A stretch of 64,000 nt of DNA from Daejeonella oryzae DSM 19973 (GCF_000422945.1 NZ_AUHA01000006.1:124001-188000); one strand, 5' to 3'. Positions 43,530 through 53,734 are shown, counted from the first letter of the stretch. Notes: generated by a model from the sequence alone, not told the origin. Program-made: numbers and translations.

Positions 43530-44975
43530 TTATTTATCCCACCACATCCGGGTATTTAAATCATCAGCTCCCTGACGGGCAACTGCTTCTTTGTAACTTG
43601 CACCATTTATAGATCCCTCATTTGTTGGGTAACCCATTCTGCGGGGTATATTTGGCTGATTTCCATTGGGTGCTGCTGCCAGTACCGGAAAACCTGTTCT
43701 TCTCCAATCTGTCCATGACTCATATCCGTTCAAATATAAATGAACCCATTTTTGAGTCATGATTCTTTCTAATCCGTTTGCCGGATTGTAAACTACACTC
43801 GCCTGGGCCATATAAGTTGCATATGTGGCTGCATCATATACGCCGTATGTTTCGAATGATGCTTTTATAGCATCTGCATAATGCGTAGCAGCAACGCCGT
43901 CGCCTCCGGCAATCCAGCCTTGTTTAGCTGCTTCGGCCATAGTAAATAAGACCTGGGCATAAGAATAAATCAAAGCTGGTGAACCGGCTCCGCGGAATTT
44001 ATCACCAATACGGCTAAAAGATCCGGGGATATTTGTTGCCGTGTTAGATCCATATGTTAAACCAACAACCTGTCCGGCTAATACTTCTCCATAAACCCGT
44101 AAACGCGGATCATTTTTAGGAGCCATATAATCCGTCATCGTTTTGCTGATAGCATAATCATTACGTAAGCTAACTGTGTAGTTATCATACCATGGATTAA
44201 AGTTGTTTGGATCATTTGATAAGAAACGGTAGTACATGTTTTCAGCATTGCTGCTGATCACTCCACTTGCCAATGCATCAGCCATTTCGGCCCGGCCTTT
44301 GGCATTATCATTTTTCATCAAACGTAATGACATAAACAAACGGGTAGTGTTTGCAAACATTTTCCATTTTGCCATATCGCCGTCGAATAACTGGTCGCCT
44401 TTTACACCAGTTTCTGCAGTTTTAATCTGGGCTGCTGCTTCTTTCAATTCTTTAAAAAGATCCGTATAAATACTTTGCTGAGTATCATACTTCGGACTGA
44501 AATTGCCATCTCCTTTAAGTGCTTCTGAATATGGAATATCGCCATAACGATCTGTTAACCACCAAAAATAATATGCTTTTAAGATACGGGCAACGGCAAT
44601 CTGATTGTCTTTTGAACCGTTAACACCTGCTTCTGCAAGTGCGTTTCCCTCTGTAGCATTATCAATAATAGTTTTCAGGTTGTACAATGGTCCGGTGTAA
44701 TGCAGGGCCCAATCGAAGTTTCGGAATGAATAAAGGGATGCACCCGGATAAGGACCCTCTGAAATATGCTGAACATACATATCTGCAGAATGGCGATTCC
44801 CGGCTGTTCCAGGAAAAGCTGTTCCCGGTAATGTTTGTAATGAATTGGTAAGCAGCGCTTTATTTGGAACACTGCTAACCGCCGTCGGATTGATGTTGGT
44901 ATCTCCGAAATCACTCGGATCACATGCTGATAGCAGCATGACTGATCCTATTAATAAACCTAATATCTTCTTCAT
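43530..44975 (-). CDS. SusD/RagB-family outer-membrane lipoprotein
   Basis: 481 residues with lipobox LLSAC (Cys18), followed by a helical TPR-like fold; it belongs to the SusD-like_2 branch (ends ...GYPTNEGSINGASYKEAV...DDLNTRMWWDK, with EKWVHLYLNGYESWTDWRRTG as TQKWVHLYLNGYESWTDWRRTG near the C terminus). It acts as the lid of the SusC transporter that captures nutrients at the cell surface. It starts 17 bp after the SusC stop codon with a good ribosome-binding site. No enzyme, sigma factor or sensor gene accompanies the pair, so the substrate cannot be guessed. Confidence 0.95.
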   Translation of the reverse strand: MKKILGLLIGSVMLLSACDPSDFGDTNINPTAVSSVPNKALLTNSLQTLPGTAFPGTAGNRHSADMYVQHISEGPYPGASLYSFRNFDWALHYTGPLYNLKTIIDNATEGNALAEAGVNGSKDNQIAVARILKAYYFWWLTDRYGDIPYSEALKGDGNFSPKYDTQQSIYTDLFKELKEAAAQIKTAETGVKGDQLFDGDMAKWKMFANTTRLFMSLRLMKNDNAKGRAEMADALASGVISSNAENMYYRFLSNDPNNFNPWYDNYTVSLRNDYAISKTMTDYMAPKNDPRLRVYGEVLAGQVVGLTYGSNTATNIPGSFSRIGDKFRGAGSPALIYSYAQVLFTMAEAAKQGWIAGGDGVAATHYADAIKASFETYGVYDAATYATYMAQASVVYNPANGLERIMTQKWVHLYLNGYESWTDWRRTGFPVLAAAPNGNQPNIPRRMGYPTNEGSINGASYKEAVARQGADDLNTRMWWDK

Positions 44976-44983
44976 TTTATTTA

Positions 44984-44990
44984 TCTCCTT
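44984..44990 (-). promoter_or_regulatory. Ribosome-binding site AAGGAGA of the SusD gene
   Basis: A purine-rich Shine-Dalgarno match 8 nt before the ATG. It stands out because few genes in this window have one; it lies in the 17-bp gap after the SusC stop codon. Confidence 0.6.
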
Positions 44991-44992
44991 AA

Positions 44993-47900
44993 TTAAAGTC
45001 CAACTTTTAAATTCAAACCAAATGTTCTTGTTGAACTTAACTGACCACCTTCTCTTCCAAATTCTTCCAGTTCTGATGGATCAAAACCAAATTCTTTTGC
45101 AGGAGCAGCAATTAACCATGCGTTATTAACTATAGCGCTTATTTTTACGTTTTTAAGCGGAACATTTCCAAATACGCTTTTAGGAACATTAAAGCCTAAA
45201 CTTACTTCACGGAGTTTTAAATATGAAGAGCTTAAAATGTAATTTCTGGTATCACGCTGATTGTTTGTATAGAAATGTCTTCTGGCCGCGATATATGTAT
45301 CCAGGGGTGCACCTGCTGATGTCACGCCGGTAATGTGAACGCCACCACCCAGAGACGGGAACATACGAACGCTGTTTCCCTTGTCATTTAATCCTACTGT
45401 TGCTTCAGTTAAGCCTGTTCCGTCTCCATACATTTTACTCAATGAATAAAATTGACCGCCTTTCTGAAAATCTACTGAAAATGACAGATCTACACCTTTG
45501 TACTTAAGGTTGTTAAAAAATCCACCTGTAAAATCAGGCATTACAGATCCGAGGTTGTTATTAATGGTATAATCAACCGTACCGGCCGCACTGGTATAAA
45601 CTGTATTTCCCTGGGCATCAGTCTTATACATACGACCCACCATTTGTCCCCATGGTTTACCAACCTGGTTTTCTATACGAAAATCGTTTCTTTGGGAATT
45701 GTATAAGTACGTATCCAGGCCTTCTGCCAGTTCTTTAACTATTGATTCTGCTTTTGCAAAGTTTAAAGATGTGTTCCAGCTAAAGTTTTTCTTACTTACC
45801 GGAGAACCGCTAATGCTTAATTCCCAGCCTTTACGCTGAATATTTCCTGCGTTAATCTGTGCTGTTGTAAATCCTGAAGCCGGAGCAATATCCAGTCCAA
45901 GGATCTGATCTGTAATGTTATCTACGTAATAAGCTAAATCAAATCCGATTTTGTTATTGAAAAAACGCATTTCAGTACCAACTTCATAAGACTTTGTTAA
46001 AGAAGGTAATACAGCGCCTGTACGAAATTGATTTCCAATTTCTGCTGAAGGATTATTTCCGTAAATAGACCCGTTGTTAATAGCAATATCTACTCTGTAC
46101 GGATCCAGATCAGATCCAACCTGTGCGAATGCAGCTCTGAATTTACCAAATGATAAAATATCTTTAATGGCAGAATTGCTAATCAATTCGCTGAAAACTA
46201 AACTGGTAGAAAGTGAAGGATACAGGTATGAATTATTTTCAACAGGCAAGGCAGATGACCAGTCATTACGTAAAGTAGCATCTACATAGAAAAAGGTTTT
46301 GTATCCAAATGATGCTTTACCATAAATACTTCTTACTTCTTTGTTTGAAAATGTGCTGTTAGTAATTGGTCTTGTTACAGATCCTGCTATATCAAAGTAG
46401 TTTGGAAATGTAAGTCCTCCAGTAGTTTGATTTCTTAATTGATCAGCTTTATTGGTACGAATATTACCTCCTACAAATCCATCTATAGTAATGTCTCCAA
46501 AACCTTTTTTGAAATTCAAATTGGCTTCATAATTCATCTCATTATTTAACAGCTGGTAAGTTGAATAACCCGGCTCCTGTAAACCTCCCGAAGCTACTTT
46601 GAAATTCCCTTTTCCATTGTTATAATCCATCCGTACGAATGAGGACACATTGAAAATATCGTTGATTTTGAATTTAAAACCCATATTTCCTACAATTCTG
46701 TTGCGGATATCTGTGCCGTAATTTTCCTGAACAACAAAATAAGGGCTATCCCAATATTGTGGTTGTAAATATAAGTCCGGATCACCTGTTGAATTTGGAT
46801 CACCAATATTCCATGAGTTTAAAGATCCGTCATCATTGCGGTAATTCTTTAAACGATTAACATCTAACTGGCGCTGAAACCACTGATTGAAGTTCATGGC
46901 TACGTTTAATCCGTTCAAAAGATATCCTTCCTGCGGCTGACCTTTTGTATTACGGGTCGTGTAAGCAATATCCGTCATTACAGTCAGCTTTTTGCTGATA
47001 TCAAAAGAAGTATTTAAGCCAATCTGATGCTGGTTGCGTTTTGCGCCCGGCTGCGTTAGTGATCGGCTTAAGTTATTGTAAGATAAGCGGTAAACCATTG
47101 CATCTGTTCCGCCTGAAAAAGCGATACTATTGTTCAATGTTCTGCCTGTATCAAAAAAATCTTTTACATTATTAGGCTGTGCGGTTAAAGGTGATAACTG
47201 ACCAAATTCAGATCCCGGATACCAGGAATAATACGGACGGTAATCCTGACCATTAATCAGCGGACCCCAGCTTTCGTCGGCTCCGTATTCAATAATACGC
47301 TGGTTGTCAAATGATGCCCAGCTTGCCGGATGAACCGCAGGTTTGTACTTGAATAAGTAAAAACCTTCATTGTCAAAAGTAGTTCCCGGAGATACTGAGT
47401 TTGAAGAATATCCGCCTGCATAAGAGTTCTGATATTTAGGCATAATGTATAAGTTCTCCATAGAGGTGCTTAGATTTACATCAATAGATGGAGTTCCGCT
47501 ACGGGAGCCTTTTTTAGATGTAATGATGACCACACCTGCCCCGGCTCTGTTTCCATAAAGAGCTGTTGCAGCAGCACCTTTTAAAACCGAAATAGATTCC
47601 ACATTGTCCATGATCACATTTTCCTGAGCAGTAACTGTACCGTCAACAACATATAATGGATTTGCGTTAGATAAGTCTAATCCGCTGATTCCTCTGATAA
47701 TGATATTGGCATTATCAAAAGAGGAACTTGGAGATCCCTGTAACTGAACACCGGCTATTTTACCTGCTAAAGAAGAACTCACATCCACGGATTTTGCAAC
47801 AGTAAGGTTTTCACCTTTAACTTCCTGCACTGAATAACCCAATGATTTCTTTTCACGACTTTCACCCAAAGCTGTAACAATAACCTCAGATAGTTGAGCG

Positions 47901-48196
47901 GCATCACTTTCTAAAGCAATATTTAAAACGTTTGATGAAGGAATGGATACTTCAGTAGCTTTAAATCCTAAAAAAGAAAAAACTAAAGTTGAGGCATTTG
48001 CCGGAACCTTTACATTAAATTTTCCATCTGAGTTTGTAGATGTGGCCAGCTGAGTGCCTTTAATTTTTATAGTTACACCGGGAAGCGGTAAACCATCCTC
48101 CCTTGCAGTAACTGTTCCGGTAACGATACGTTCCTGTGCCAATGCCTGAAAGGCAATAAATAGCAGCAAAAACGAACTTTGTAGAAGTTTTTTCAT
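44993..48196 (-). CDS. SusC/RagA-family TonB-dependent outer-membrane transporter
   Basis: 1067 residues: signal peptide, a carboxypeptidase-regulatory-like domain (about 24-105, GTVTAREDGLPLPGVTIKIKG), the plug with the Bacteroidota motif NPLYVVDGTV and NVESISVLKGAAATALYGNRAGAGVVIITSKKG broken over residues 180-230, then the 22-strand barrel ending TFGLNLKVGL. It imports an unidentified nutrient with SusD using TonB energy. No N-terminal STN/secretin domain, so there is no sign of anti-sigma signalling. First gene of the pair; a 23-bp palindrome lies 100 bp upstream. Confidence 0.97.
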   Translation of the reverse strand: MKKLLQSSFLLLFIAFQALAQERIVTGTVTAREDGLPLPGVTIKIKGTQLATSTNSDGKFNVKVPANASTLVFSFLGFKATEVSIPSSNVLNIALESDAAQLSEVIVTALGESREKKSLGYSVQEVKGENLTVAKSVDVSSSLAGKIAGVQLQGSPSSSFDNANIIIRGISGLDLSNANPLYVVDGTVTAQENVIMDNVESISVLKGAAATALYGNRAGAGVVIITSKKGSRSGTPSIDVNLSTSMENLYIMPKYQNSYAGGYSSNSVSPGTTFDNEGFYLFKYKPAVHPASWASFDNQRIIEYGADESWGPLINGQDYRPYYSWYPGSEFGQLSPLTAQPNNVKDFFDTGRTLNNSIAFSGGTDAMVYRLSYNNLSRSLTQPGAKRNQHQIGLNTSFDISKKLTVMTDIAYTTRNTKGQPQEGYLLNGLNVAMNFNQWFQRQLDVNRLKNYRNDDGSLNSWNIGDPNSTGDPDLYLQPQYWDSPYFVVQENYGTDIRNRIVGNMGFKFKINDIFNVSSFVRMDYNNGKGNFKVASGGLQEPGYSTYQLLNNEMNYEANLNFKKGFGDITIDGFVGGNIRTNKADQLRNQTTGGLTFPNYFDIAGSVTRPITNSTFSNKEVRSIYGKASFGYKTFFYVDATLRNDWSSALPVENNSYLYPSLSTSLVFSELISNSAIKDILSFGKFRAAFAQVGSDLDPYRVDIAINNGSIYGNNPSAEIGNQFRTGAVLPSLTKSYEVGTEMRFFNNKIGFDLAYYVDNITDQILGLDIAPASGFTTAQINAGNIQRKGWELSISGSPVSKKNFSWNTSLNFAKAESIVKELAEGLDTYLYNSQRNDFRIENQVGKPWGQMVGRMYKTDAQGNTVYTSAAGTVDYTINNNLGSVMPDFTGGFFNNLKYKGVDLSFSVDFQKGGQFYSLSKMYGDGTGLTEATVGLNDKGNSVRMFPSLGGGVHITGVTSAGAPLDTYIAARRHFYTNNQRDTRNYILSSSYLKLREVSLGFNVPKSVFGNVPLKNVKISAIVNNAWLIAAPAKEFGFDPSELEEFGREGGQLSSTRTFGLNLKVGL

Positions 48197-48297
48197 ACTG
48201 ATTCGTTGATTTAGTGAAAGATTAGTGTTTCTTTAAAAATGAGCAACAATTTTGTTACTTCAAAATATAAAATTCTCTTCCAAGTAAATTAATCGTT

Positions 48298-48320
48298 AAT
48301 CAGTTGATTATCAACTGATT
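48298..48320 (-). repeat. 23-bp palindrome upstream of the SusC gene
   Basis: AATCAGTTGA and TCAACTGATT are exact reverse complements around TTA, about 100 bp before the SusC ATG. No T-run follows on either side, so an operator or leader stem is more likely than a terminator. Confidence 0.45.
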
Positions 48321-48425
48321 TAAATTTTACATAAATTTTACAATTACTTTATGGTTTATGAATCTAGAAATCTTTTGAGATTAGGGATATATTGAAATAA
48401 ATCATTCTTATAAACCAAAAATCAG

Positions 48426-49817
48426 TTACTTATCCTGTTTTCTTTTAAACCAGAAGTACATTGGAATTCCGGTGAGCATTAGAACTACACCAATTGCTGC
48501 TTCACGGGGCCGGGTGTAAAAAGTATTCAGGAACAGAGCCACACAAAACAATATAAAAATTGCCGGAACTATAGGATAGCCCCAAACTTTATAAGGTCTG
48601 TCGGCATCAGGCATTTTATATCTCAAAATGAAAACTCCTGCCGCCGTAGCTCCATAATAGACAAAGACTGCAAAAATAACCATATCGGTAAGCTGGTCAA
48701 AACTTCCTGAAAGTACCAGTACGCATGCCCAAACACATTGATATGTAAGTGAATTAACCGGCGTTTGCTTGTCATTCAATCGGGCAACGGGAGCAAAAAA
48801 CATTCCTTCTCTGGCCATAGCATAATATGGACGGGCACCGGTTAAAATAGAAGCGTTGGTACAGCCCAGTGTGGTAATCAAAATAAGAACAGAAATAAAA
48901 AGGGCTCCCTGGTTTCCCCAGAAACTTCTTACAGCTTCTACAGCTGCAATTTGGTTTCCCGATTGGTAAATTTCATTTAATGCCGGGATTGATAAGAGTG
49001 AGAGATAGGTTGCGTTAACCAAAAGATAGATACCTATCACAATAAATACACCAATCACAACTCCTTTGGGTAATGTTCGTTTTGCATCCTTTATTTCACC
49101 TCCAATAAATCCGATGCTATACCAACCCTGATAAGCCCAAAACGCTGCAAGCATTGCCGTAAACAAAGCACTCACAGTTACGGGTGAATTACTCAGCGGA
49201 TTGAATTGTATGCTTTGTGAAATTTCGGCCGACTTACTGCTCATGCCGAAAAAAATAATCAATGCGATACCGGTAAAAACCATAAGTAAAATAGCATTGC
49301 TCAGTCCCGCACCGGTTTTTATTCCTCTTGTATTTACCCAGCTTAAAATAATAATCAGGAGAATGGCTGCAAGTTTTACTGAAAATCCGGCAAAGGGATA
49401 AAAAATCCCACCAATACTCATTTCTGCCAGTTCTGGAAAAAGCTGAGGTAAATTAACAATGCTGTCCAAGGATTGCGCAAATACATAGGCAATTGATGAA
49501 ATAGCTGCTGTTTGAATGACTGTAAATAAAGACCAGCCAAACATAAACGCGAAAAACTTATTGTAGATTTTTTTGTAATAGGCATATTCGCCCCCTGTGT
49601 CGGCCAGAAGTCCTGCAATTTCTGCATTGCATAATGCACCCATTAAGGTTATTAAGCCAGCCACCGCCCAGGCAATTAATACCCATGCGGATGAATCCAA
49701 CTCGGCGGCCATGGGTGCCACCTTTTTATAAACTCCGGAACCTATGATGTTGGCTATGACCACTACAATTACGTAGCGTAAACCTAATGATTGCTTGAGT
49801 TTGGAAACTGAATTCAT
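48426..49817 (-). CDS. APC-family amino acid permease
   Basis: 463 residues with about twelve membrane helices. The N terminus LGLRYVIVVVIANIIGSGVYKKVAP contains the glycine-rich substrate loop (IGSG) of helix 1, and FIGGEIKDAKRTLPKGV is the typical APC loop E-x-x-x-P. The tail YPIVPAIFILFCVALFLNTF resembles LAT-type exchangers. It should move an amino acid across the inner membrane; the substrate is not readable. Monocistronic by position, between SusC and ppc. Confidence 0.93.
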   Translation of the reverse strand: MNSVSKLKQSLGLRYVIVVVIANIIGSGVYKKVAPMAAELDSSAWVLIAWAVAGLITLMGALCNAEIAGLLADTGGEYAYYKKIYNKFFAFMFGWSLFTVIQTAAISSIAYVFAQSLDSIVNLPQLFPELAEMSIGGIFYPFAGFSVKLAAILLIIILSWVNTRGIKTGAGLSNAILLMVFTGIALIIFFGMSSKSAEISQSIQFNPLSNSPVTVSALFTAMLAAFWAYQGWYSIGFIGGEIKDAKRTLPKGVVIGVFIVIGIYLLVNATYLSLLSIPALNEIYQSGNQIAAVEAVRSFWGNQGALFISVLILITTLGCTNASILTGARPYYAMAREGMFFAPVARLNDKQTPVNSLTYQCVWACVLVLSGSFDQLTDMVIFAVFVYYGATAAGVFILRYKMPDADRPYKVWGYPIVPAIFILFCVALFLNTFYTRPREAAIGVVLMLTGIPMYFWFKRKQDK

Positions 49818-49902
49818 AATCCTGAAATTTTTAACCTAAGCTAAAAAAAATGACAGGATACGAGGCTATATTTAAATGTCAGCACATTTTTAATACACTG
49901 TA

Positions 49903-52473
49903 TTATACAAGGTTCCTTCCGGCATTAACAATACCATAAACGGTCCGGATAATAAGCTTATCATAAATATCTGACAGGCCATTTTCCCTGTCTTCCTCAT
50001 TTAGGTTTTTAAGTTGTTGTAATGCATAATGCTGAATAATTACCAGCGGCATGACAATTTTCTCACGCAATGCGATTGATTTACGTTCTACCGGATATTG
50101 CTCCATCAATACTGTAGTATCTGAAACTTCCAGAAGTAATCTGCGGGTAAGTTCAAATTCTTCTTTAATCATTTTCCAGAATTTGCCGAATTTTTGATCC
50201 TCCTGCAGATATGCTGTGATACGAAAATCAGATTTAGACATAGACATCATGCAGTTATCTATCATTGTTTTAAACTGTCCGGAATCATTATAAAATTTCT
50301 TTATATCCTCAAAGGAGCCTTCATCTTTAGCTTTTTTTAATGCCGTACCTACTCCATAATATCCGGGAATATTTTGTTTTAGCTGACTCCATGCAGTTAC
50401 AAAGCTGATGGCTCGCAAATCTTCAAGCCTTAACTCTGAATCTGCATTACGTTTTACCGGCCTGCTGCTGATATTAATCTGCGACAATAGTTTGAGGGGA
50501 CTGAATTCTTCAAGATATTTTAAAAACAGGGGATGTTCCCTCAAAGCCAAAAAAGTTGCATAGCTGCTTCTCGCAAGGTTATCTATTAATTTTGTCTGGT
50601 CAGTGGTGAGCGTATCTTTATTATTCTGATCCAGAGAAGAAATTATTCCCGCATTAATCAACTGCTCCATATTATAATGTGCACTATCTACAGAGCCATA
50701 CTGGCTGCTGATTGTTTGACCTTGAATAGTTAGCTGGATATGATCATTGGCCACATCTTTACCCATGGAAGCATAAAAGCGGTGCGTTTTTCCACCTCCT
50801 CTGGCAGGCGGGCCGCCTCTTCCATCGAAAAATGCCAGATCTATACCGTTTTTTCGGGCAACGGCAGTTAATGAAACTTTTGCTTTTAAAATCGACCAAT
50901 TGGCCATTAAATACCCACCGTCTTTGGAACTGTCTGAGAAGCCGAGCATGATGGTTTGCTTATTCTTCCGGCGTTTCAAATGCTCCTTATAAAATGGATG
51001 AGTATACAGCCTTTCCATTATTTTATCTGCCTGCGATAAATCATCAATTGTTTCGAAAAGAGGTACAAAATCTATAAAAAGATGATCTTTCTTCCATCCG
51101 CTCCAGAGAAATAATTCCATTAATTGTAAAATATCCGAAGCTTGCTGACAATTGCTGATGATAAAACGGTGGCAGGATTTTTCTCCGCCGGCATTTTGGA
51201 TCTGCCTGATCAGACGGATTGTGTCCAGGGCATCTTTAATCAGGAAGTCTTCGGTATCTGAGCAGTGTATGTCAGCTTCGTCAAAACGGAGTTGTTGAAT
51301 TTTTTCCAGCTCTGATAAATCATTAATTATTTCTATTCCTTTTTCATGTAAGCAGCACTGATGCACATTCCGAAGGATCCGGCTGTCCTGCCGGATATCC
51401 AGGGAGGCAAAATAGCATCCAAATAATTTTACTTTTCCCAGCAGATCTTCAACTTTATCAACAAATAGTCCGTCATGAAATTCATTCAAAACCTGTATAA
51501 TAATTTCCAAATTGTTTATGATCTCAGATTGCTGATCGCGGGGATCTGATACCACATTGAAACTATTTTCATAAAACAAATCTTGCAAAGCTGCCATATG
51601 ATCTTCCAGCCCTCTAAAAGTCAGACGCCTTTTTAACATTCGGAAATCGCGATAATAACAACGGAAGAGTACTTTTCTGAGTAACTCTGATACAGTCTTT
51701 GTGCTTTCAACCGTCACATTTGGATTTCCATCCCGATCTCCTCCTGGCCAGAAACCAAGTTCAATGAGCGGTTTTGAATTGGATACAGGAAATTCAAACT
51801 CGTTGTTAATTTGTGACTGGATGCTGGCCGTGGCATGGTAAAACACATTTTCAAGGAACCAGGCCAGACTTACAGCCTCATCCACCGGACTCGGTTTGTT
51901 TTTATTGAAAAACGGGGTTTTACCCAATTGCTTTAACAGCAGATGGATTGCATTTATATCATTTTGCTTTAACTCTTCAATCAGGTCGGTAATAATTGCC
52001 AGCACCGGTCCAGGATAGAATTGTGTAGGATGAGCTGTTAAAACTAATCGTAATGATAAATCCTTAAATTTTTTTTTGATTTTTTTAGAGATTATTGGAT
52101 TACCGGCAGCCTGCTGAAATAAAGATTGTAATGATCCGGTATCTTCTCCACGACCAGTTTTATTGAATGAAGCATCCTCTACAGCATCAAACAGGACGAC
52201 CTGTCTTTCTATATACTGGATAAAACGAAACAATAAATCAAAACGGTCGGCAGTCTGAACATACTGCTCATACTGTCCAAAGAAGCTTTCAATAATATCT
52301 GAAGGCGCTAACTGGTTTTTTACACCTTCTTCGCAATGCGAAGTGAAAAAGGGCAGCAGGCTTCCGGTGTGCTTGATCTGGTAAAATGGAAGTGTAAGGA
52401 ACAGACTATTGTAAAGTTCGAACCGGGTTACAACCTCGTTGGTGAATGTGGTTTCTTTCTGACTTAGTTTCAT
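49903..52473 (-). CDS. ppc: Phosphoenolpyruvate carboxylase
   Basis: Carboxylates PEP to oxaloacetate to refill the TCA cycle. 856 residues. The catalytic His148 is in LTAHPTQFYPG, a Bacteroidota variant of TAHPTE; the second motif is GFSDSSKDGGYLMANW, and FDGRGGPPARGGGKTH forms the flexible catalytic loop. GRGD-like GFWPGGDRDGNPNVT is present. The C terminus reads GIVNAGRNLV instead of the classical GMRNTG, so the invariant terminal Gly of plant and E. coli enzymes is absent. Single gene. Confidence 0.95.
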   Translation of the reverse strand: MKLSQKETTFTNEVVTRFELYNSLFLTLPFYQIKHTGSLLPFFTSHCEEGVKNQLAPSDIIESFFGQYEQYVQTADRFDLLFRFIQYIERQVVLFDAVEDASFNKTGRGEDTGSLQSLFQQAAGNPIISKKIKKKFKDLSLRLVLTAHPTQFYPGPVLAIITDLIEELKQNDINAIHLLLKQLGKTPFFNKNKPSPVDEAVSLAWFLENVFYHATASIQSQINNEFEFPVSNSKPLIELGFWPGGDRDGNPNVTVESTKTVSELLRKVLFRCYYRDFRMLKRRLTFRGLEDHMAALQDLFYENSFNVVSDPRDQQSEIINNLEIIIQVLNEFHDGLFVDKVEDLLGKVKLFGCYFASLDIRQDSRILRNVHQCCLHEKGIEIINDLSELEKIQQLRFDEADIHCSDTEDFLIKDALDTIRLIRQIQNAGGEKSCHRFIISNCQQASDILQLMELFLWSGWKKDHLFIDFVPLFETIDDLSQADKIMERLYTHPFYKEHLKRRKNKQTIMLGFSDSSKDGGYLMANWSILKAKVSLTAVARKNGIDLAFFDGRGGPPARGGGKTHRFYASMGKDVANDHIQLTIQGQTISSQYGSVDSAHYNMEQLINAGIISSLDQNNKDTLTTDQTKLIDNLARSSYATFLALREHPLFLKYLEEFSPLKLLSQINISSRPVKRNADSELRLEDLRAISFVTAWSQLKQNIPGYYGVGTALKKAKDEGSFEDIKKFYNDSGQFKTMIDNCMMSMSKSDFRITAYLQEDQKFGKFWKMIKEEFELTRRLLLEVSDTTVLMEQYPVERKSIALREKIVMPLVIIQHYALQQLKNLNEEDRENGLSDIYDKLIIRTVYGIVNAGRNLV

Positions 52474-52702
52474 TGGAGGTAAATCTTGCAGGTCTAAAAA
52501 AAATACCCGTTAGCTAACAAAATTAAGATGTTTATAATAAGCGACAAGTTTTATAATAAATATGTTAAAGAAATGGTGTTTTATTTTAAAGATTGTAATT
52601 GGTTAAAAACCTGTTTGAAGACAGATTAACACTTGTAGCACTTTTTAATTCATCTTCTTTACATTTTTTATAACCTTTTTTATACGATTATGTTATTGCA
52701 AA

Positions 52703-52990
52703 ATGGAAAATGAAATATTTTTAGTGGCGAAGGATCCCGAGAATGAATGCCGTGATTTAATCTTCCACCGGGACGGTACTTTACGAATTAAGGTTGTTTG
52801 TTTAAACGAAAATCAATATGTTCTTAAACCGGATGAAATTCAGTTTTATGCCCTTAATAATGGAGAGGAATTGCTGTTTGAGACTATAAATTATAATTAT
52901 GAAGAGCCGGGTTTAATTATCGAAGCTATCAGATGGTACGCCAAATATATTGGTAATCCTGAAATGGAAATAGAATCCGAGTTACATTAA
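52703..52990 (+). CDS. Small hypothetical protein, 95 aa
   Basis: Soluble, acidic protein, no signal peptide or membrane segment, with a beta-rich N half (EIFLVAKDPENECRDLIFHRDGTLRIKVVCLNENQY) and a helical end (LIIEAIRWYAKYIGNPEMEIE). I do not recognise a family. The gap to the next gene is short (about 66 bp). No function assigned. Confidence 0.7.
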   Translation: MENEIFLVAKDPENECRDLIFHRDGTLRIKVVCLNENQYVLKPDEIQFYALNNGEELLFETINYNYEEPGLIIEAIRWYAKYIGNPEMEIESELH

Positions 52991-53056
52991 ATATGAAAAT
53001 ACTTGTGCCTTCGTCTATAATTCCGCAATATTGCGCCTTAATTGTTTTTAAGCATT

Positions 53057-53461
53057 ATGAATTATTGGCTGGTAAAAAGTGAACCTCATAAATACAGTTG
53101 GGATAAGTTTAATGAAGATGGCCGTACCTTTTGGGATGGTGTACGAAATTATCAGGCCAGGAATAATCTTAAATTGATGAAAGAAGGCGATTTACTTCTA
53201 TTTTATCATAGTAATGAAGGAAAAGAAGTTGTGGGAATTGCTAAAGTAGTTAAAGAGTTTTACCAGGATCCGACTACTGAAGATAAAAATTGGGTGGTAG
53301 TAGATCTTATTCCCGTTCAAAAATTGAAAAAACCGGTAACATTAGAACAGGTTAAAGCTGACGAATTTTTAAAAGATATTGGTCTTGTTCGGCAGGGCCG
53401 CTTATCTGTTATGTCACTAAAGCCAGAAGAGTTTGACAGGATTATTGAGCTTGGCAGCTAA
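53057..53461 (+). CDS. EVE-domain protein
   Basis: 134 residues covering a whole EVE domain, a PUA-like fold thought to bind modified nucleic-acid bases. Signature: MNYWLVKSEPHKYSWDKF, TFWDGVRNYQARNNLKLMKEGDLLLFYHSN, VVGIAKV and a C-terminal RQGRLSVMSL. The ATG at 53057 gives the conserved N terminus; the in-frame TTG at 53042 adds five residues with no counterpart in the family. In other bacteria EVE proteins sit near modification-dependent restriction systems; none is here. Target base unknown. Confidence 0.92.
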   Translation: MNYWLVKSEPHKYSWDKFNEDGRTFWDGVRNYQARNNLKLMKEGDLLLFYHSNEGKEVVGIAKVVKEFYQDPTTEDKNWVVVDLIPVQKLKKPVTLEQVKADEFLKDIGLVRQGRLSVMSLKPEEFDRIIELGS

Positions 53462-53734
53462 TCGATTTAGATAATTAAGTTGTGAGTTTAAATCGCCTTT
53501 TATCTGCAGTCGTTCAGTAGCTTTTTAAAAGTTAAAAGTTGAAATCTTTAAATTCTCAAAAGAAGTAGCCCTTTTGGGCCTTTAAAACTGGCTTCACGTA
53601 AAAACCAGCTTTAAAACCTTCTTTGCAATAAAATTCCCGTTAATACGCTGTATTAAAGCATTGCCAAAATTTCAGGATAAAATTCTATTTGTATTACATT
53701 GAAAATCCTGCAACTGGATATTCCTGCTAATTAA

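Noticed and set aside
53586-53610. Short stem AACTGG/CCAGCT with a T-run on the minus strand, as terminator of the thioesterase gene
   Set aside because: Only six pairs with a wobble and about 125 bp beyond the stop codon; too weak to list as a feature.
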